A DNA stretch of 64,000 nt. It comes from Smaragdicoccus niigatensis DSM 44881 = NBRC 103563. GTDB lineage: Bacteria; Actinomycetota; Actinomycetes; Mycobacteriales; Mycobacteriaceae. Both the position numbers and the translations under genes were made by a program. The stretch covers positions 592,780 to 656,779 of the forward strand of contig NZ_AQXZ01000017.1 in the NCBI RefSeq assembly GCF_000380645.1, read 5' to 3'. Position 1 is the first letter of the stretch; every line of letters starts with the position of its first letter. The notes under the pieces were generated by a model, which was given only the letters and a program-made list of their open reading frames with translations, was not told the origin of the DNA and searched no databases. Shown in pieces: positions 52,566 to 61,148 of this stretch.

Positions 52566-52591
52566 GGCATATGCAGTAGGCATATGCTGTA
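52566..52591. repeat. Tandem 13-bp direct repeat with GCATATGC palindromes
   Basis: GGCATATGCAGTA (52566-52578) followed directly by GGCATATGCTGTA (52579-52591), then GGCA. Each unit holds the 8-bp palindrome GCATATGC. It lies 26 nt before the SCP-x GTG start, between that gene and the divergent TetR at 52688. Probable operator pair; the 13-bp period places sites slightly over one helical turn apart. Confidence 0.6.
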
Positions 52592-52660
52592 GGCACCCGC
52601 CAGCAGCTGGCGTCTGTCTACAATGCGCCCAGTAGGGATGGGTCGTCAATTGGGGATCCT

Positions 52661-52676
52661 CGTGATGCACGTCACA
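52661..52676. promoter_or_regulatory. CRP/GlxR-like site before TetR
   Basis: CGTGATGCACGTCACA contains GTGA-n6-TCAC, matching the actinobacterial cAMP-receptor consensus in all eight conserved core positions. It ends 12 nt before the TetR ATG at 52688, overlapping the leader, so it would repress that gene or act on the divergent operon. Confidence 0.5.
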
Positions 52677-52687
52677 GTGGAGGTGTC

Positions 52688-53299
52688 ATGGCGCAGGCGG
52701 ATGAACGCGAGGACGCTCATCGGAGCGGGGGGACGTTGAATGAGCGCCGTGGATTGCGCCGAGCGGCGTTCATGTCAGCCGCGCTCGACCTCATTGGTGA
52801 GCAGGGGACTGCGGCCGTGACTATGCGAGCGTTGTGTCGCGAGACGGGTTTGGCTGACCGCTACTTCTACGAGAGCTTTGAGAGTCGCGACGAATTGCTT
52901 GTCAATCTCTATGTGCAGGTCGCCAAGGAGGTATCCGACGCAATCGCCAAGACTGCCGCGAAGGGCGACCCTGCAGCTTTTGCCCGTGCACTGGCGGAGA
53001 CCATCGTCGACTTCGCGTTCGCGGATCCGCGTAAAGGCCGTCTTTTTATCGTGGAATCACTCAGTGATCCCGCGCTTCGGGCCATCACTCTTGCGACCAT
53101 TCCCACGTTCACCAAGCTGATCCGTACAACACTGCCGCGGACTGGCCGGCCTAGCGAGCGTGCGATTGTGAGCATTGGCCTGTTTGGTGCGATCGGGGCA
53201 ATCTTCCTCGCCTGGCAATCCGGCAATTTCGAGGCGACGCGGGACGAACTTGTCACCGACTGCGAGCGCCTGACGCTGCGGATCATGGCAGTCGACTAA
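52688..53299 (+). CDS. TetR/AcrR family transcriptional regulator
   Basis: A 203-residue regulator: LIGEQGTAAVTMRALCRETG, then LADRYFYESFESRDELL. The start is set by GTGGAGG just upstream. It is divergent from the SCP-x thiolase operon with 147 bp between, containing the tandem GCATATGC repeats; it is the obvious candidate regulator of that operon. A second TetR gene follows 58 nt later. Confidence 0.88.
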   Translation: MAQADEREDAHRSGGTLNERRGLRRAAFMSAALDLIGEQGTAAVTMRALCRETGLADRYFYESFESRDELLVNLYVQVAKEVSDAIAKTAAKGDPAAFARALAETIVDFAFADPRKGRLFIVESLSDPALRAITLATIPTFTKLIRTTLPRTGRPSERAIVSIGLFGAIGAIFLAWQSGNFEATRDELVTDCERLTLRIMAVD

Positions 53300-53357
53300 T
53301 CCGCTGGTTAGGAACATGACGGCTTGTCGGGAAATGGCCAACATGTAGCTTGGAGCC

Positions 53358-54029
53358 ATGGCAGCGCAGAATCCATCACCGGCTGGTCGTCGAATTCGAG
53401 GCCTCGATGCGGACGAGCGGCGCAAGCAGCGCCGCAACGATCTCCTCGATGCAGCATTGGACCTATTCGCCCGTCAGGGGTACCTCAACACGTCGATCGA
53501 GCAGATCTGCCAGGCGGCCTATGTGGGCACGAAGAGCTTCTACGAGGTCTTCGAAAACCGAGAAGCTGTCTATGTCGCGTTGCTACAGCGAAGTGGCGTG
53601 CACATCGCGGCAATCATGGCGTCTGCGCTGGAAAATGCGCCTACTGACCAAGTCTCCGGTGTGTTGGCGCTAACTGAGACGTTCGCGCACGCGTTCGTTG
53701 ACGATGTCCGTCTGGCGAAGGTGGCCTTCGGCGAAGGCAGCGCCGCGACGCCCGGCGCGGAGCGTCAGCGTCGTCTGAACCGGCGCTGGACCGCGGTATT
53801 CATCGAGAGCATCTGGCGGCGATACGGGGTTGTCTCCACGACCAGTGTTCCTGGCGTTGCGAACGGAGTTGCCGGCGGAATGGTCGACATCGTCGCCGAC
53901 TGGACGCTCGATGCCGACCCCTCCGACGAGACAGCGGTGGTCAGCCTGGTCCGTGATCTGCATAACTTCTTCATGGCGGTGACCTATGGGCTTTTGTCCG
54001 TGGAGATGCGAGTGTCAGAACCGCTCTGA
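53358..54029 (+). CDS. TetR/AcrR family transcriptional regulator
   Basis: A 223-residue TetR protein with a long basic N-terminal arm (RIRGLDADERRKQRRNDLL) before the HTH LFARQGYLNTSIEQICQAAY, then VGTKSFYEVFENREAVY. It has a C-terminal domain of about 150 residues. It is co-directional with the preceding TetR and the secreted lipase 133 nt downstream. The target is uncertain: the lipase gene or a distant locus. Confidence 0.87.
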   Translation: MAAQNPSPAGRRIRGLDADERRKQRRNDLLDAALDLFARQGYLNTSIEQICQAAYVGTKSFYEVFENREAVYVALLQRSGVHIAAIMASALENAPTDQVSGVLALTETFAHAFVDDVRLAKVAFGEGSAATPGAERQRRLNRRWTAVFIESIWRRYGVVSTTSVPGVANGVAGGMVDIVADWTLDADPSDETAVVSLVRDLHNFFMAVTYGLLSVEMRVSEPL

Positions 54030-54162
54030 CCAGGCACTGAGCGCCCGAGCAGATACTCCGAAGGTTATCCGACTGGCGTTCCTGCTACGGAAACGTATGC
54101 TTGTTCATAACATGAAGTCCTGCTCTACTGGGATCCGTCAACGGCGACCCCAGGAGACTCTT

Positions 54163-55017
54163 ATGCGCTCGACACTTGTAGCAACCGCGCTCACCGCCCT
54201 TGCGACGGCCGGCATTCTCGCCGCCGTCGCACCATCCGCCTCAGCCGCGGGTACTACGGGATACAACGACTGGACATGCAAACCCAGCGCAGAGCACCCC
54301 GAGCCGGTCGTGCTGCTCCATGGCCTCGGTGCCAACGATTCGTCGACCTACGCCACCCTCGCGCCGACCCTCGCCGCGGCCGGCTACTGCGTGTACTCCC
54401 AGACCTACGGCACGACCAACTTTGGACCGACCGTCGGCGGCCTCGCAAAAATAGAAACCAGCGCTGGCCAAGTCAGCAGCTTCGTCGACAAGGTCCTCTC
54501 GTCCACAGGTGCCCGCAAGGTCGACATCGTGGGCCACTCCGAAGGTACCGAGGTCACCGCGTATTACCTGAAGTTCCTTGACGGCGCCGCCAAGGTAAAG
54601 AACTTTGTCGCGTTAGGCCCTGGATACCATGGCTCAACCGCGCAAGGCATCCTCACCCTCGCCAACGAAACGGGGATCACCCCGATCCTCGCCGCCGGTG
54701 GCTGCGAATCGTGCCAGGAATTCGCTCCCGACTCGACCTTCATCACCAACATGAACGCCGGCGGCGTCGCGGTGGCACGGCCGAAGTACACGAATATCGT
54801 GACCACGTTGGACGAGGTCATAACTCCGTACACCAGCGGAATCATCCCCGGCGCGAACGTCACCAACATCGTCCTGCAGGACGTGTGCCCCGCCGACAGC
54901 AGTGGACACCTCGGACTCACCTTCGACCCGAATGTCTTCAGCCTCGTGCTGAACGCCCTCGACCCCGCGCACGCGCGACCGATCACCTGCCAGCCCTTCC
55001 TCGGCGCCGGCGTCTAG
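54163..55017 (+). CDS. Secreted lipase/esterase (triacylglycerol lipase class-2-like)
   Basis: 284 residues with a signal peptide: MRSTLVATALTALATAGIL, a hydrophobic core, then APSASA with likely cleavage near residue 28. The mature enzyme has VVLLHGLGANDSS (oxyanion), nucleophile Ser126 in DIVGHSEGTE and a late His in DSSGHLGLTF. GHSEG replaces the GHSQG seen in most relatives. Cysteines C39/C76, C179/C182-type and the C-terminal pair suggest disulfides, fitting export. AGGAG lies 6 nt before the ATG. It would free fatty acids outside the cell. Confidence 0.88.
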   Translation: MRSTLVATALTALATAGILAAVAPSASAAGTTGYNDWTCKPSAEHPEPVVLLHGLGANDSSTYATLAPTLAAAGYCVYSQTYGTTNFGPTVGGLAKIETSAGQVSSFVDKVLSSTGARKVDIVGHSEGTEVTAYYLKFLDGAAKVKNFVALGPGYHGSTAQGILTLANETGITPILAAGGCESCQEFAPDSTFITNMNAGGVAVARPKYTNIVTTLDEVITPYTSGIIPGANVTNIVLQDVCPADSSGHLGLTFDPNVFSLVLNALDPAHARPITCQPFLGAGV

Positions 55018-55050
55018 GTCCATCGAACATTTCCGCACCACCGGCGCGCT

Positions 55051-56037
55051 ATGAACGCCGGGCACACCAGATCGGACGTGGCTGAATTGCCCATCGACCC
55101 CTACTTGTCGACGATGCTCGACAACCTCGACGCCGCCGGCATGCTTACTCCCTTCAGCGGCGGCTCCGCCCAGCAGGCGCGGGACCGGTTCAAGGCTCTT
55201 TCGATGGCTCGACGAGTCGCCGGTTATGTCCCGGAGGAGGTCAGCGACGTTTCGGATCAGTCGGTGGAATCTCCGTCGGGGCCAATCCTCATCCGGGTAT
55301 ACACACCGGTGGAGGATCGCGGGCGAGTTGTCACCTATGCGCATGGCGGTGGATGGGTGGTTGGCGACCTCGACACCCATGACCCCCTCGCCCGCCGGAT
55401 CGCCAATAGTCTCGGTGCGCGGGTCGTGTCGGTGAAATACCGGCTCGCACCCGAGTCCCCATTCCCCGCCGGTCTGGTAGATGTCTCGACGGTCCTGGCC
55501 TGGGCGTCGAAAACGTACCCGGACCGGAAACACATCGTCGCGGGCGACAGTGCCGGCGCGGCGTTATTGATCGGTGCCGCCATGCGGGCGCGCGATGGCG
55601 GCCCCCGGGTGGATGCGGCATTGCTGCTTTATCCGCCCGCCGACCCCACGATGTCGCACCCGTCGGTCCGCGAGAGCGGCGAAGGTTACTTCCTCACGGC
55701 GGGCGATCTGCGTTGGTTCCTCGATCAGCTCCTGCCCGAAGCATGGATGGTGCAGGCTCCCGAGATCGATCTGCTGCACGCGGACCTCACCGGATTTCCG
55801 CCGTCGGTGGTGGCGACCGCCGAGTTCGACCCGCTGCGTGACGAAGGATTGGCATTCGTTGAGCGGCTGTCATCGTTCGGTGTGGCCGTCGAGCATGTGC
55901 CTGGTCCAACGCTGATCCATGGTTTCGCCGCGTTCACGGCGGCAGTTCCTGCGGCCGAAAGCTCACTCCAGGAGGTCTTCAACGCCGTCGAGAAGATCCT
56001 TGTCGACTGTGCCAGCCGAAGCGGACTCGGCTGGTAG
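55051..56037 (+). CDS. Alpha/beta hydrolase, hormone-sensitive-lipase (HSL) family
   Basis: A 328-residue cytosolic esterase: the HSL oxyanion motif AHGGGWVVGDLDTHD, nucleophile VAGDSAGAALLIGAA, acid Asp in ATAEFDPLRDEG and His in LIHGFAAF. The cap region at the N-terminus (LPIDPYLSTMLDNLDAAG) is typical. The start is uncertain: ATG 55051 or GTG 55078. It lies 33 nt after the secreted lipase and may act in sequence on short esters. It converges on the MpaB-like gene. Confidence 0.9.
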   Translation: MNAGHTRSDVAELPIDPYLSTMLDNLDAAGMLTPFSGGSAQQARDRFKALSMARRVAGYVPEEVSDVSDQSVESPSGPILIRVYTPVEDRGRVVTYAHGGGWVVGDLDTHDPLARRIANSLGARVVSVKYRLAPESPFPAGLVDVSTVLAWASKTYPDRKHIVAGDSAGAALLIGAAMRARDGGPRVDAALLLYPPADPTMSHPSVRESGEGYFLTAGDLRWFLDQLLPEAWMVQAPEIDLLHADLTGFPPSVVATAEFDPLRDEGLAFVERLSSFGVAVEHVPGPTLIHGFAAFTAAVPAAESSLQEVFNAVEKILVDCASRSGLGW

Positions 56038-56047
56038 AACAGCCGGA

Positions 56048-57064
56048 CTACTCCACATCCGAGAAGCCGGGCATGCTCGTTCGCCCGCGCTTGACGCGGT
56101 TCCTCTCGGTGCGCGCGACGAGATCGAAGAACGCGGCGTTGTCGCCACGCCACGGTGTTCCATAGGCCTTCGAGAGTGTGCGGGATACCGAGGTCGGGCG
56201 CTCGAGGCGGGACCCTCGAATGCCACGCGTGAGCGCTTCGAACTGCGCGGCATCGGCAATGTTGTAGGACACCCCGTAGGCGTCGCGAATCCAATCGGGA
56301 AGGCTGCCCTTGAGGATCAACTCGATCATCGATTTCGCCGGAAACAGAAGCAACGGCAACGGTGCACCGAAGCTCAGGTTGTACCCCATGACCTTGGCCT
56401 CTTCCGAAAGGCACAGGTCACCGCTGGTCATTCGCTGATTCCAGTACTCGACGAAATCGGGATAGGTGGCTGGTGCGGCATCGCCGGGCATTCCGAAGAG
56501 TTCGCCCCAACGCCGGTAGTCCGCCCAAAGCTGTTCCCGCTCAGCATCGCTGAGTTTCGCCACGAGCAATTCGTAGATGGTCAACGCCGATTCGAAGATG
56601 ACGGCAACCGTCCACACCATCTCCTCATGTCCGAACGCCGCGTACGGAGTTCCCGCCTTCCACCGGCCGACGTCTTGGGGTAGCGCGCCGTGAACATTTT
56701 CGTGAAGTCGGTGCACGCGTGCGAGGGCGAAATCAGCTTCGGCCTTCGTGCCGAAGAAAATGGTTTCGAAGACGGTTCCGGTGTGGGCCATCCGGACGAA
56801 GAACCGTTTCCGGTCGAAGGTGTGCATTGCCGTGCCGGTGAAGTTTCGCGGGTCCATCACGCCGATCGTCATGGCACGCGACCCGTAAAGGAGCCCGACT
56901 GTGTGTTCGGACTGGACCCGCCGGATCATCGACCCTTCGGGGAAGTAGCCGTCATCGGCACCCACCGGCTCATCAGTTGCTTTGATTGCCGCGGCGATGT
57001 CCGTGACTCGGGACAAGCCGGAGCGGACGACGTCGCGGGCGATTCGAATACCGTCGAGCTTCAT
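56048..57064 (-). CDS. DUF2236 / MpaB-like oxygenase family protein
   Basis: A 338-residue DUF2236 protein, third paralogue. YFPEGSMIRRVQSEHTVGLLYGSRAMTIG begins the domain; AAFGHEEMVWTVAVIFESALTIYE carries the family His and a hydrophobic helix; and YPDFVEYWNQRM and RGIRGSRLERP follow. It is the closest of the three to the typical MpaB family layout. No divergent regulator is adjacent. No signal peptide is evident. The reaction is unknown. Confidence 0.8.
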   Translation of the reverse strand: MKLDGIRIARDVVRSGLSRVTDIAAAIKATDEPVGADDGYFPEGSMIRRVQSEHTVGLLYGSRAMTIGVMDPRNFTGTAMHTFDRKRFFVRMAHTGTVFETIFFGTKAEADFALARVHRLHENVHGALPQDVGRWKAGTPYAAFGHEEMVWTVAVIFESALTIYELLVAKLSDAEREQLWADYRRWGELFGMPGDAAPATYPDFVEYWNQRMTSGDLCLSEEAKVMGYNLSFGAPLPLLLFPAKSMIELILKGSLPDWIRDAYGVSYNIADAAQFEALTRGIRGSRLERPTSVSRTLSKAYGTPWRGDNAAFFDLVARTERNRVKRGRTSMPGFSDVE

Positions 57065-57171
57065 ATTTCCCGCAATCCCTGTGGCGATCGGGTGGATGCC
57101 CTCAGGTCATCTTCGCGCAGGATGGCCCAGGTGGTCATGCATTGACGTAGTCATTTAGTACCGTCGCGACC

Positions 57172-57486
57172 ATGGGTAAACGGCTATCGGCGACCGCGTT
57201 CTCCTTCGACGACATCCGAAGCGAGTTCGCGCTGCCGACGGGCTAGCCGCCCGCTGCGGTCGGCGAGGCGAAGAATGCTGTCGACCGCTACGCAGACGCG
57301 CGCAAAGACCGCACCGACATCCCTTTCGTCACGATCGACCCACCGGGTTCGATGGACCTGCACCACGGCTAACAGTGCATTTATTGCGCAGATCTGCGGT
57401 ACACCCCGAACGACCAGCCGCAGCACATCGCTTACCTGGGCGTCGACCAGCAGGTACCCGAAGCGTTCTACCGCTTCAACGCCTAA
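57172..57486 (+). pseudogene. Decayed RNase II/R (RNB-domain) fragment joined to a propeller-type repeat remnant
   Basis: One reading frame with internal stops at 57244-57246 and 57370-57372. The first part reads FSFDDIRSEFALPTG, stop, PPAAVGEAKNAVDRYADA, then RTDIPFVTIDPPGSMDL, which is the N-terminal RNB active-site lead-in of actinobacterial RNase II-like proteins (normally continuing DQA). After about 57360 the match ends. The second part (57403-57477), TPNDQPQHIAYLGVDQQV then PEAFYRF, resembles the C-terminal repeat of the astacin at the right edge (TPTDNVQHIAYVGTDQKI) in about 14 of 25 positions. A chimeric relic of two genes. Confidence 0.6.
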
Positions 57487-57746
57487 CGGCCTGATTCTCA
57501 ACGGTCCGAGTTGCGTTCAGTTGCTACTCCGTGACGTTTCTCCAACGGCTGGGACCCTCCGGGGCACGCTGATGGCATGGACGATCCGGTTCCCGCAGGC
57601 GTCCGATTGAACGGTGGCCACTCCTCGCGCGCGACCAGAGATGGTCAGCTGAGCACTACGAAGGATGGCTGGATCGCCTTCTCGTCGCGGGGTTGCTGCA
57701 GCGATCGGCGGACGTAACTCTCGACCGGATTCGGGCCGGTGGTCGT
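57487..57746. other. Non-coding or degenerate stretch before the response regulator gene
   Basis: There is no confident gene in these 260 bp. A frame over about 57611-57730 reads protein-like (WPLLARDQRWSAEHYEGWLD then RLLVAGLLQRS) but lacks a start and a recognisable family. It may be another gene fragment, consistent with the pseudogene just upstream. The region probably accumulated deletions. Confidence 0.4.
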
Positions 57747-58388
57747 TCAGTCACCGATCCCCGCGCGGCGCGCGCGAAGCGCGGCTTCCGTGCGAGTACC
57801 GACCCCGAGCTTGGGGAAGATTGACGACAGGTGGTTGCTGATCGTCTTTCGACTGACTGTGAGGCGATCGGCGATCGCCCCGGTCGGTAACCCGCTGGCG
57901 AGCAGTGCCAGCACTTCACGCTCGCGGGCGGAAAGACTCGGAAATGGGTAGTCCGCAGCGCGCGGACGCCGCCCGCTCGTACCAATGACTTGCCCCGCTA
58001 TGCTGCCGCCGAACACAGCGTCGCCAGCAGCGACAGTCTCTATTGCGCGCACGACCTGTTTCTGGTCGGCGCCCTTAAGAAGGTAGCCGCGCGCTCCGGC
58101 CGCGAGCGCTTCGCGCACCGTCTCGTCGTCGTCGTGCATGGTGAGCATGAGAATGCCGACTTCCGGTGCGCGGCGCCTGATCTCTCGCGCTGCATGCAGT
58201 CCGCCGTGGTCCGGCATGGATACATCAAGGACTGCTACGTCTGGCTTTTCCACCACGGCGTTGCGGATAGCCTCGGCGTCGGTGGAGGCGGTTGCCACGA
58301 CCTCGATGCCGTCGATGGACCCGAGCAGCGCGCACAGTCCCTCGCGCACCACGACATGGTCGTCGGCAAGCAGGACGCGGATCGTCAT
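57747..58388 (-). CDS. NarL/LuxR-type two-component response regulator
   Basis: 213 residues. The receiver domain has the acidic pair in VLLADDHVVVREG, the phospho-Asp in VAVLDVSMPDHGG, and Thr/Lys in MLTMHDDDETV and GYLLKGADQKQV. The C-terminal LuxR HTH is LSAREREVLALLASGLPTGA, then IADRLTVSRKTISNHLSSIF. ATG 58388 overlaps the kinase stop (ATGA). It is phosphorylated by the adjacent kinase. Possible binding sites are the CCTAGAT repeats upstream of the kinase (60411-60439). Confidence 0.95.
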   Translation of the reverse strand: MTIRVLLADDHVVVREGLCALLGSIDGIEVVATASTDAEAIRNAVVEKPDVAVLDVSMPDHGGLHAAREIRRRAPEVGILMLTMHDDDETVREALAAGARGYLLKGADQKQVVRAIETVAAGDAVFGGSIAGQVIGTSGRRPRAADYPFPSLSAREREVLALLASGLPTGAIADRLTVSRKTISNHLSSIFPKLGVGTRTEAALRARRAGIGD

Positions 58389-60385
58389 GAAGTCACCTCT
58401 ACCGGAATCTCGGCCACGATTCGCCCGCCGATCTTTCCAGGGGCGGCGTCGAATCGCCCGCCGAGGTTGACAACTCGCTCCCGCATTGAGCGCAGTCCCA
58501 CCCCGGGTGTCCACTCGGCGCCGCATCCTCCGTCATCTTGGACACAGACCGTGAGTCGGTTGTCGATCCTGGTGATCTCGACATCGACCCGTTCGGCAGC
58601 CGAGTGCCGCGCAACATTGTTGAGCGCCTCACTGACAACCCGGAAGATGGCGGTTTCAGCCACAGGTGACAGCTGCGGGAGGTCATCAGCGTCGATCACG
58701 ATCATGAGTCTCGACCCGTCCGCACGCTGCGACATCGACACTGCGTGATGCTCGATCGCCCCGACGAGGCCGAGCTCCTCGACGCTGGTGGGCCGTAGTT
58801 GGTCCAGCAGAACCCGGACCTCGGAGATCGCCTCAGCTACCGTCTCGCGGATACTTGTCACGAGTAGGTGCGCGCGTTCGGGATCGCGGACGTGGAGGTT
58901 GTCCGCCGCGTCGGCGTGGAACGCAATGCCCGTGAGCAGCGGCCCCAGACCGTCATGCAGATCGTGTCGAAGTCGGCGCCGCTCGGCGGTGCGGGCGCGC
59001 GAAGCCTCCTCGGCCGATCGTTGGACTTCGGCGCTCAGGGTCGCGGTATGAATGGCAAGTGCGAGTGGCGAAGCAATCAATGCGAGCACCGATTGGTCGG
59101 CCGTTGAAAGTCGTCGTTGCCCGACCCGAACGCCGACGACGAGTTCGCCGAGGTGTGCGCCGGCATGCTCGAGCTGGATCGTTTCCACCAGCGATACCCG
59201 TTCACCACTGCTTGCCACCAACCCCGCTCGATCCCGAAGTTCGGCGTACGGCAACCTGAGCGCGGAACGGATCGGCACCAGCAGCTCCGCAGGTGTGGTG
59301 ACCGTCGTCGAGATCTGCGCCGCAACCGAGCGCGCGGCCCGGACCGGGTCGGCTCGCTCGCCGTACAGCCGGGAATCGACCGCCCGTTGAAGCCGCATCC
59401 GGGCTGGATGAAATCCAGCCGCGACTATCACAGCCGCGGGTGCCGAAGCCGGGACCACTCCCGCGAGCACGGGTTCGGTGGCAGTGACGAGGGCAAAGTA
59501 CGTGCCGAAAACCAGAGCGGTCAGGATTAGCCAGGCAACGGTGCGCGACCAGACCAAACGAATGTCGAGCACCTGATACCGCAGGACAGCGATGGTCATC
59601 GCCACCGGGATCAGACCGACAAACCCGAGTATGAAGATCGGAACGAGTGTGCCCGTCGATACTGCGGTCAGGTCAACGACGATCAGTCCCACCGCTACCG
59701 TCAGTGCCCAGAGGAGCCACAAGAGCTGACGCCGGACCTGCTCGTCGCCGCGGCGATAGCGAACGGCGATGACGGCGAAGATCAGGAAATAGTCCAGGAA
59801 CTCGAGCGCCGGCGCGGCCCCGAAGTTCTCGAACGCAGAACTTGCCAGCCACGTCGGGGCGTGGATGTCCTGCCACCGCGGCACGCTGTCGAGCGGGTTG
59901 TTGCCGAGGCTGGCAAAGCGAAGCGCCTCGACGACGAAAGTGAGACACACAAAGACCACGGCAGGGCGCCACCGCGGGCTCGGTAGTCGACCATCGGGGA
60001 AAAACAGCACCGCGAGCGGCACGAACAGGAACTGACACGCGGTCCAGGTCGTGTATGTCGTCCCGAGCGTCCGTTGCAGCGCGAACGGCCAGCCGCGCTC
60101 GAAGGAGGCGTGAAGCAACGGAACCGACAGCGCGGACACAACGGTTGCCGCTCCCGCGCCGATCAGAAACCAGCCGAGCCGGTTACCCGCGCGGTGCCAC
60201 GCAATCAGGAGTCCGCACGCGGCCGCGGGTACACCCAGCATCAAGTTGGGCACCTGGAAGGAATCGACGGCCGTTGCGCCATCGATCCCCGCGGCGAAGT
60301 CCCCGACGACGGCCGCCACGACAGCAACCACCAACAGGACCCCGGCACCGACGACGTGGCCCCGAAGCCTACGTCGCGAATCCAT
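58385..60385 (-). CDS. NarL-family sensor histidine kinase (membrane)
   Basis: About 666 residues. The N-terminal part holds roughly eight to nine hydrophobic segments (VVGAGVLLVVAVVAAVVGDF, LMLGVPAAACGLLIAW and so on). A GAF-like linker follows (PYAELRDRAGLVASSGERV). The HisKA_3 dimerisation helix is AERRRLRHDLHDGLGPLLTG with the phospho-acceptor His, and the HATPase domain has VVSEALNNVARHSAAE, VQDDGGCG and GVGLRSMRERVVNLGG. ATG 60385 follows AGGATC. It is first in a two-gene operon with its regulator. The signal is unknown; multi-pass N-termini of this kind often sense membrane or lipid cues. Confidence 0.93.
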   Translation of the reverse strand: MDSRRRLRGHVVGAGVLLVVAVVAAVVGDFAAGIDGATAVDSFQVPNLMLGVPAAACGLLIAWHRAGNRLGWFLIGAGAATVVSALSVPLLHASFERGWPFALQRTLGTTYTTWTACQFLFVPLAVLFFPDGRLPSPRWRPAVVFVCLTFVVEALRFASLGNNPLDSVPRWQDIHAPTWLASSAFENFGAAPALEFLDYFLIFAVIAVRYRRGDEQVRRQLLWLLWALTVAVGLIVVDLTAVSTGTLVPIFILGFVGLIPVAMTIAVLRYQVLDIRLVWSRTVAWLILTALVFGTYFALVTATEPVLAGVVPASAPAAVIVAAGFHPARMRLQRAVDSRLYGERADPVRAARSVAAQISTTVTTPAELLVPIRSALRLPYAELRDRAGLVASSGERVSLVETIQLEHAGAHLGELVVGVRVGQRRLSTADQSVLALIASPLALAIHTATLSAEVQRSAEEASRARTAERRRLRHDLHDGLGPLLTGIAFHADAADNLHVRDPERAHLLVTSIRETVAEAISEVRVLLDQLRPTSVEELGLVGAIEHHAVSMSQRADGSRLMIVIDADDLPQLSPVAETAIFRVVSEALNNVARHSAAERVDVEITRIDNRLTVCVQDDGGCGAEWTPGVGLRSMRERVVNLGGRFDAAPGKIGGRIVAEIPVEVTS

Positions 60386-60410
60386 GAGTTGATCCTGCCT
60401 GATCTCGCTA

Positions 60411-60439
60411 CCTAGATCACTAGGCAAATCAACCTAGAT
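60411..60439. promoter_or_regulatory. CCTAGAT repeats upstream of the two-component genes
   Basis: CCTAG-ATCA-CTAGG (60411-60424) is a perfect 5-bp inverted repeat, and CCTAGAT recurs at 60433-60439, 22 bp (two helical turns) from the first copy. It lies 26 nt before the kinase start and about 110 nt before the divergent membrane protein. Candidate autoregulatory sites for the response regulator. Confidence 0.5.
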
Positions 60440-60548
60440 ACCGCGGGCAACGTCCCGGCGGTATGGGTCGAACTGACCTTCTCTTTGTGATTCTCCGGCC
60501 GCGAGACTTCAGGAACTCGATCACATTCGATATCGAAAGGACCTTCTC

Positions 60549-61046
60549 ATGAACCGCGCCAGTGGACTCATCGCCTCAGGTGGCTTGCTCCTGTCCGGCC
60601 TCGGCTTGTACAGCACGTTTACGACCCCACCGACCATGCCATTCATGATCATTGCGGCGTTCTCCCTCGCAATACTCGCCGCCGGGTGTTTCAGAGCTGG
60701 ACGCAGCTATCTCCCGGTCGCCGTCGGCTTCGCGCTCGGCGTCCCCGCGCATATCGCCTGCATCTTCAATGACAACCTCCCGCCGGTACTGCTGTCTTTC
60801 TGGCTTCTAATCACTCTCGTTGGCCTGATCAGTACCGCCGCGCTTGTCCTTCGCGAGGACCGAGCCTCCGGGGCGGCGCGTTTCGTGCCGATTCTGGCCG
60901 CAGTGGCTTGTTTTGGCGTCCCGGCAGGTGCTGCGTCGGGTTCTGATACAGCCCATTTCGCGGCAATTGCCTTCTTGTCGCTGACCTTCGCCGCGTTGAG
61001 CCTCACGGTTGCATCAGAAGGCGCGCCATCCCGTCGACTCGCATGA
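60549..61046 (+). CDS. Small multi-pass membrane protein of unknown function
   Basis: 165 residues with about five or six hydrophobic segments (SGLIASGGLLLSGLGLYSTF, MPFMIIAAFSLAILAAGCF, YLPVAVGFALGVPAHIACI, LLSFWLLITLVGLISTAALV, FVPILAAVACFGVPAGAA, FAAIAFLSLTFAALSLTV) joined by short loops. I recognise no family. AAAGGA precedes the ATG. It is divergent from the histidine kinase, whose upstream repeats it shares, so it may be a target or accessory of the two-component system. Confidence 0.7.
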   Translation: MNRASGLIASGGLLLSGLGLYSTFTTPPTMPFMIIAAFSLAILAAGCFRAGRSYLPVAVGFALGVPAHIACIFNDNLPPVLLSFWLLITLVGLISTAALVLREDRASGAARFVPILAAVACFGVPAGAASGSDTAHFAAIAFLSLTFAALSLTVASEGAPSRRLA

Positions 61047-61048
61047 AG

Positions 61049-61108
61049 CTGGGGCGAGGTCTCCCGATCCGCGTATCGACTATCGAGCCCACTCCAGAAC
61101 CTCGCCCC
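61049..61108. terminator. Long-loop inverted repeat after membrane protein gene
   Basis: GGGGCGAGGT (61049-61058) and ACCTCGCCCC (61099-61108) are exact 10-bp complements separated by 40 nt. It begins 3 nt after the stop of the membrane protein gene and ends 40 nt before the next start. Probably a terminator; a leader structure for the isochorismatase-like gene is the alternative. Confidence 0.4.
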
Positions 61109-61148
61109 CGACGAACCGAACCGCTGTGAGAAAAGGAGGGGAATCGCA

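Noticed and set aside
52566..52591. CRISPR or mobile-element repeat
   Set aside because: Only two 13-bp units without spacers, directly in a promoter; operator sites explain them better.
57172..57486. Functional small genes in the relic
   Set aside because: The conserved RNB frame is broken by two stops and lacks the catalytic region; no alternative start restores a full domain.
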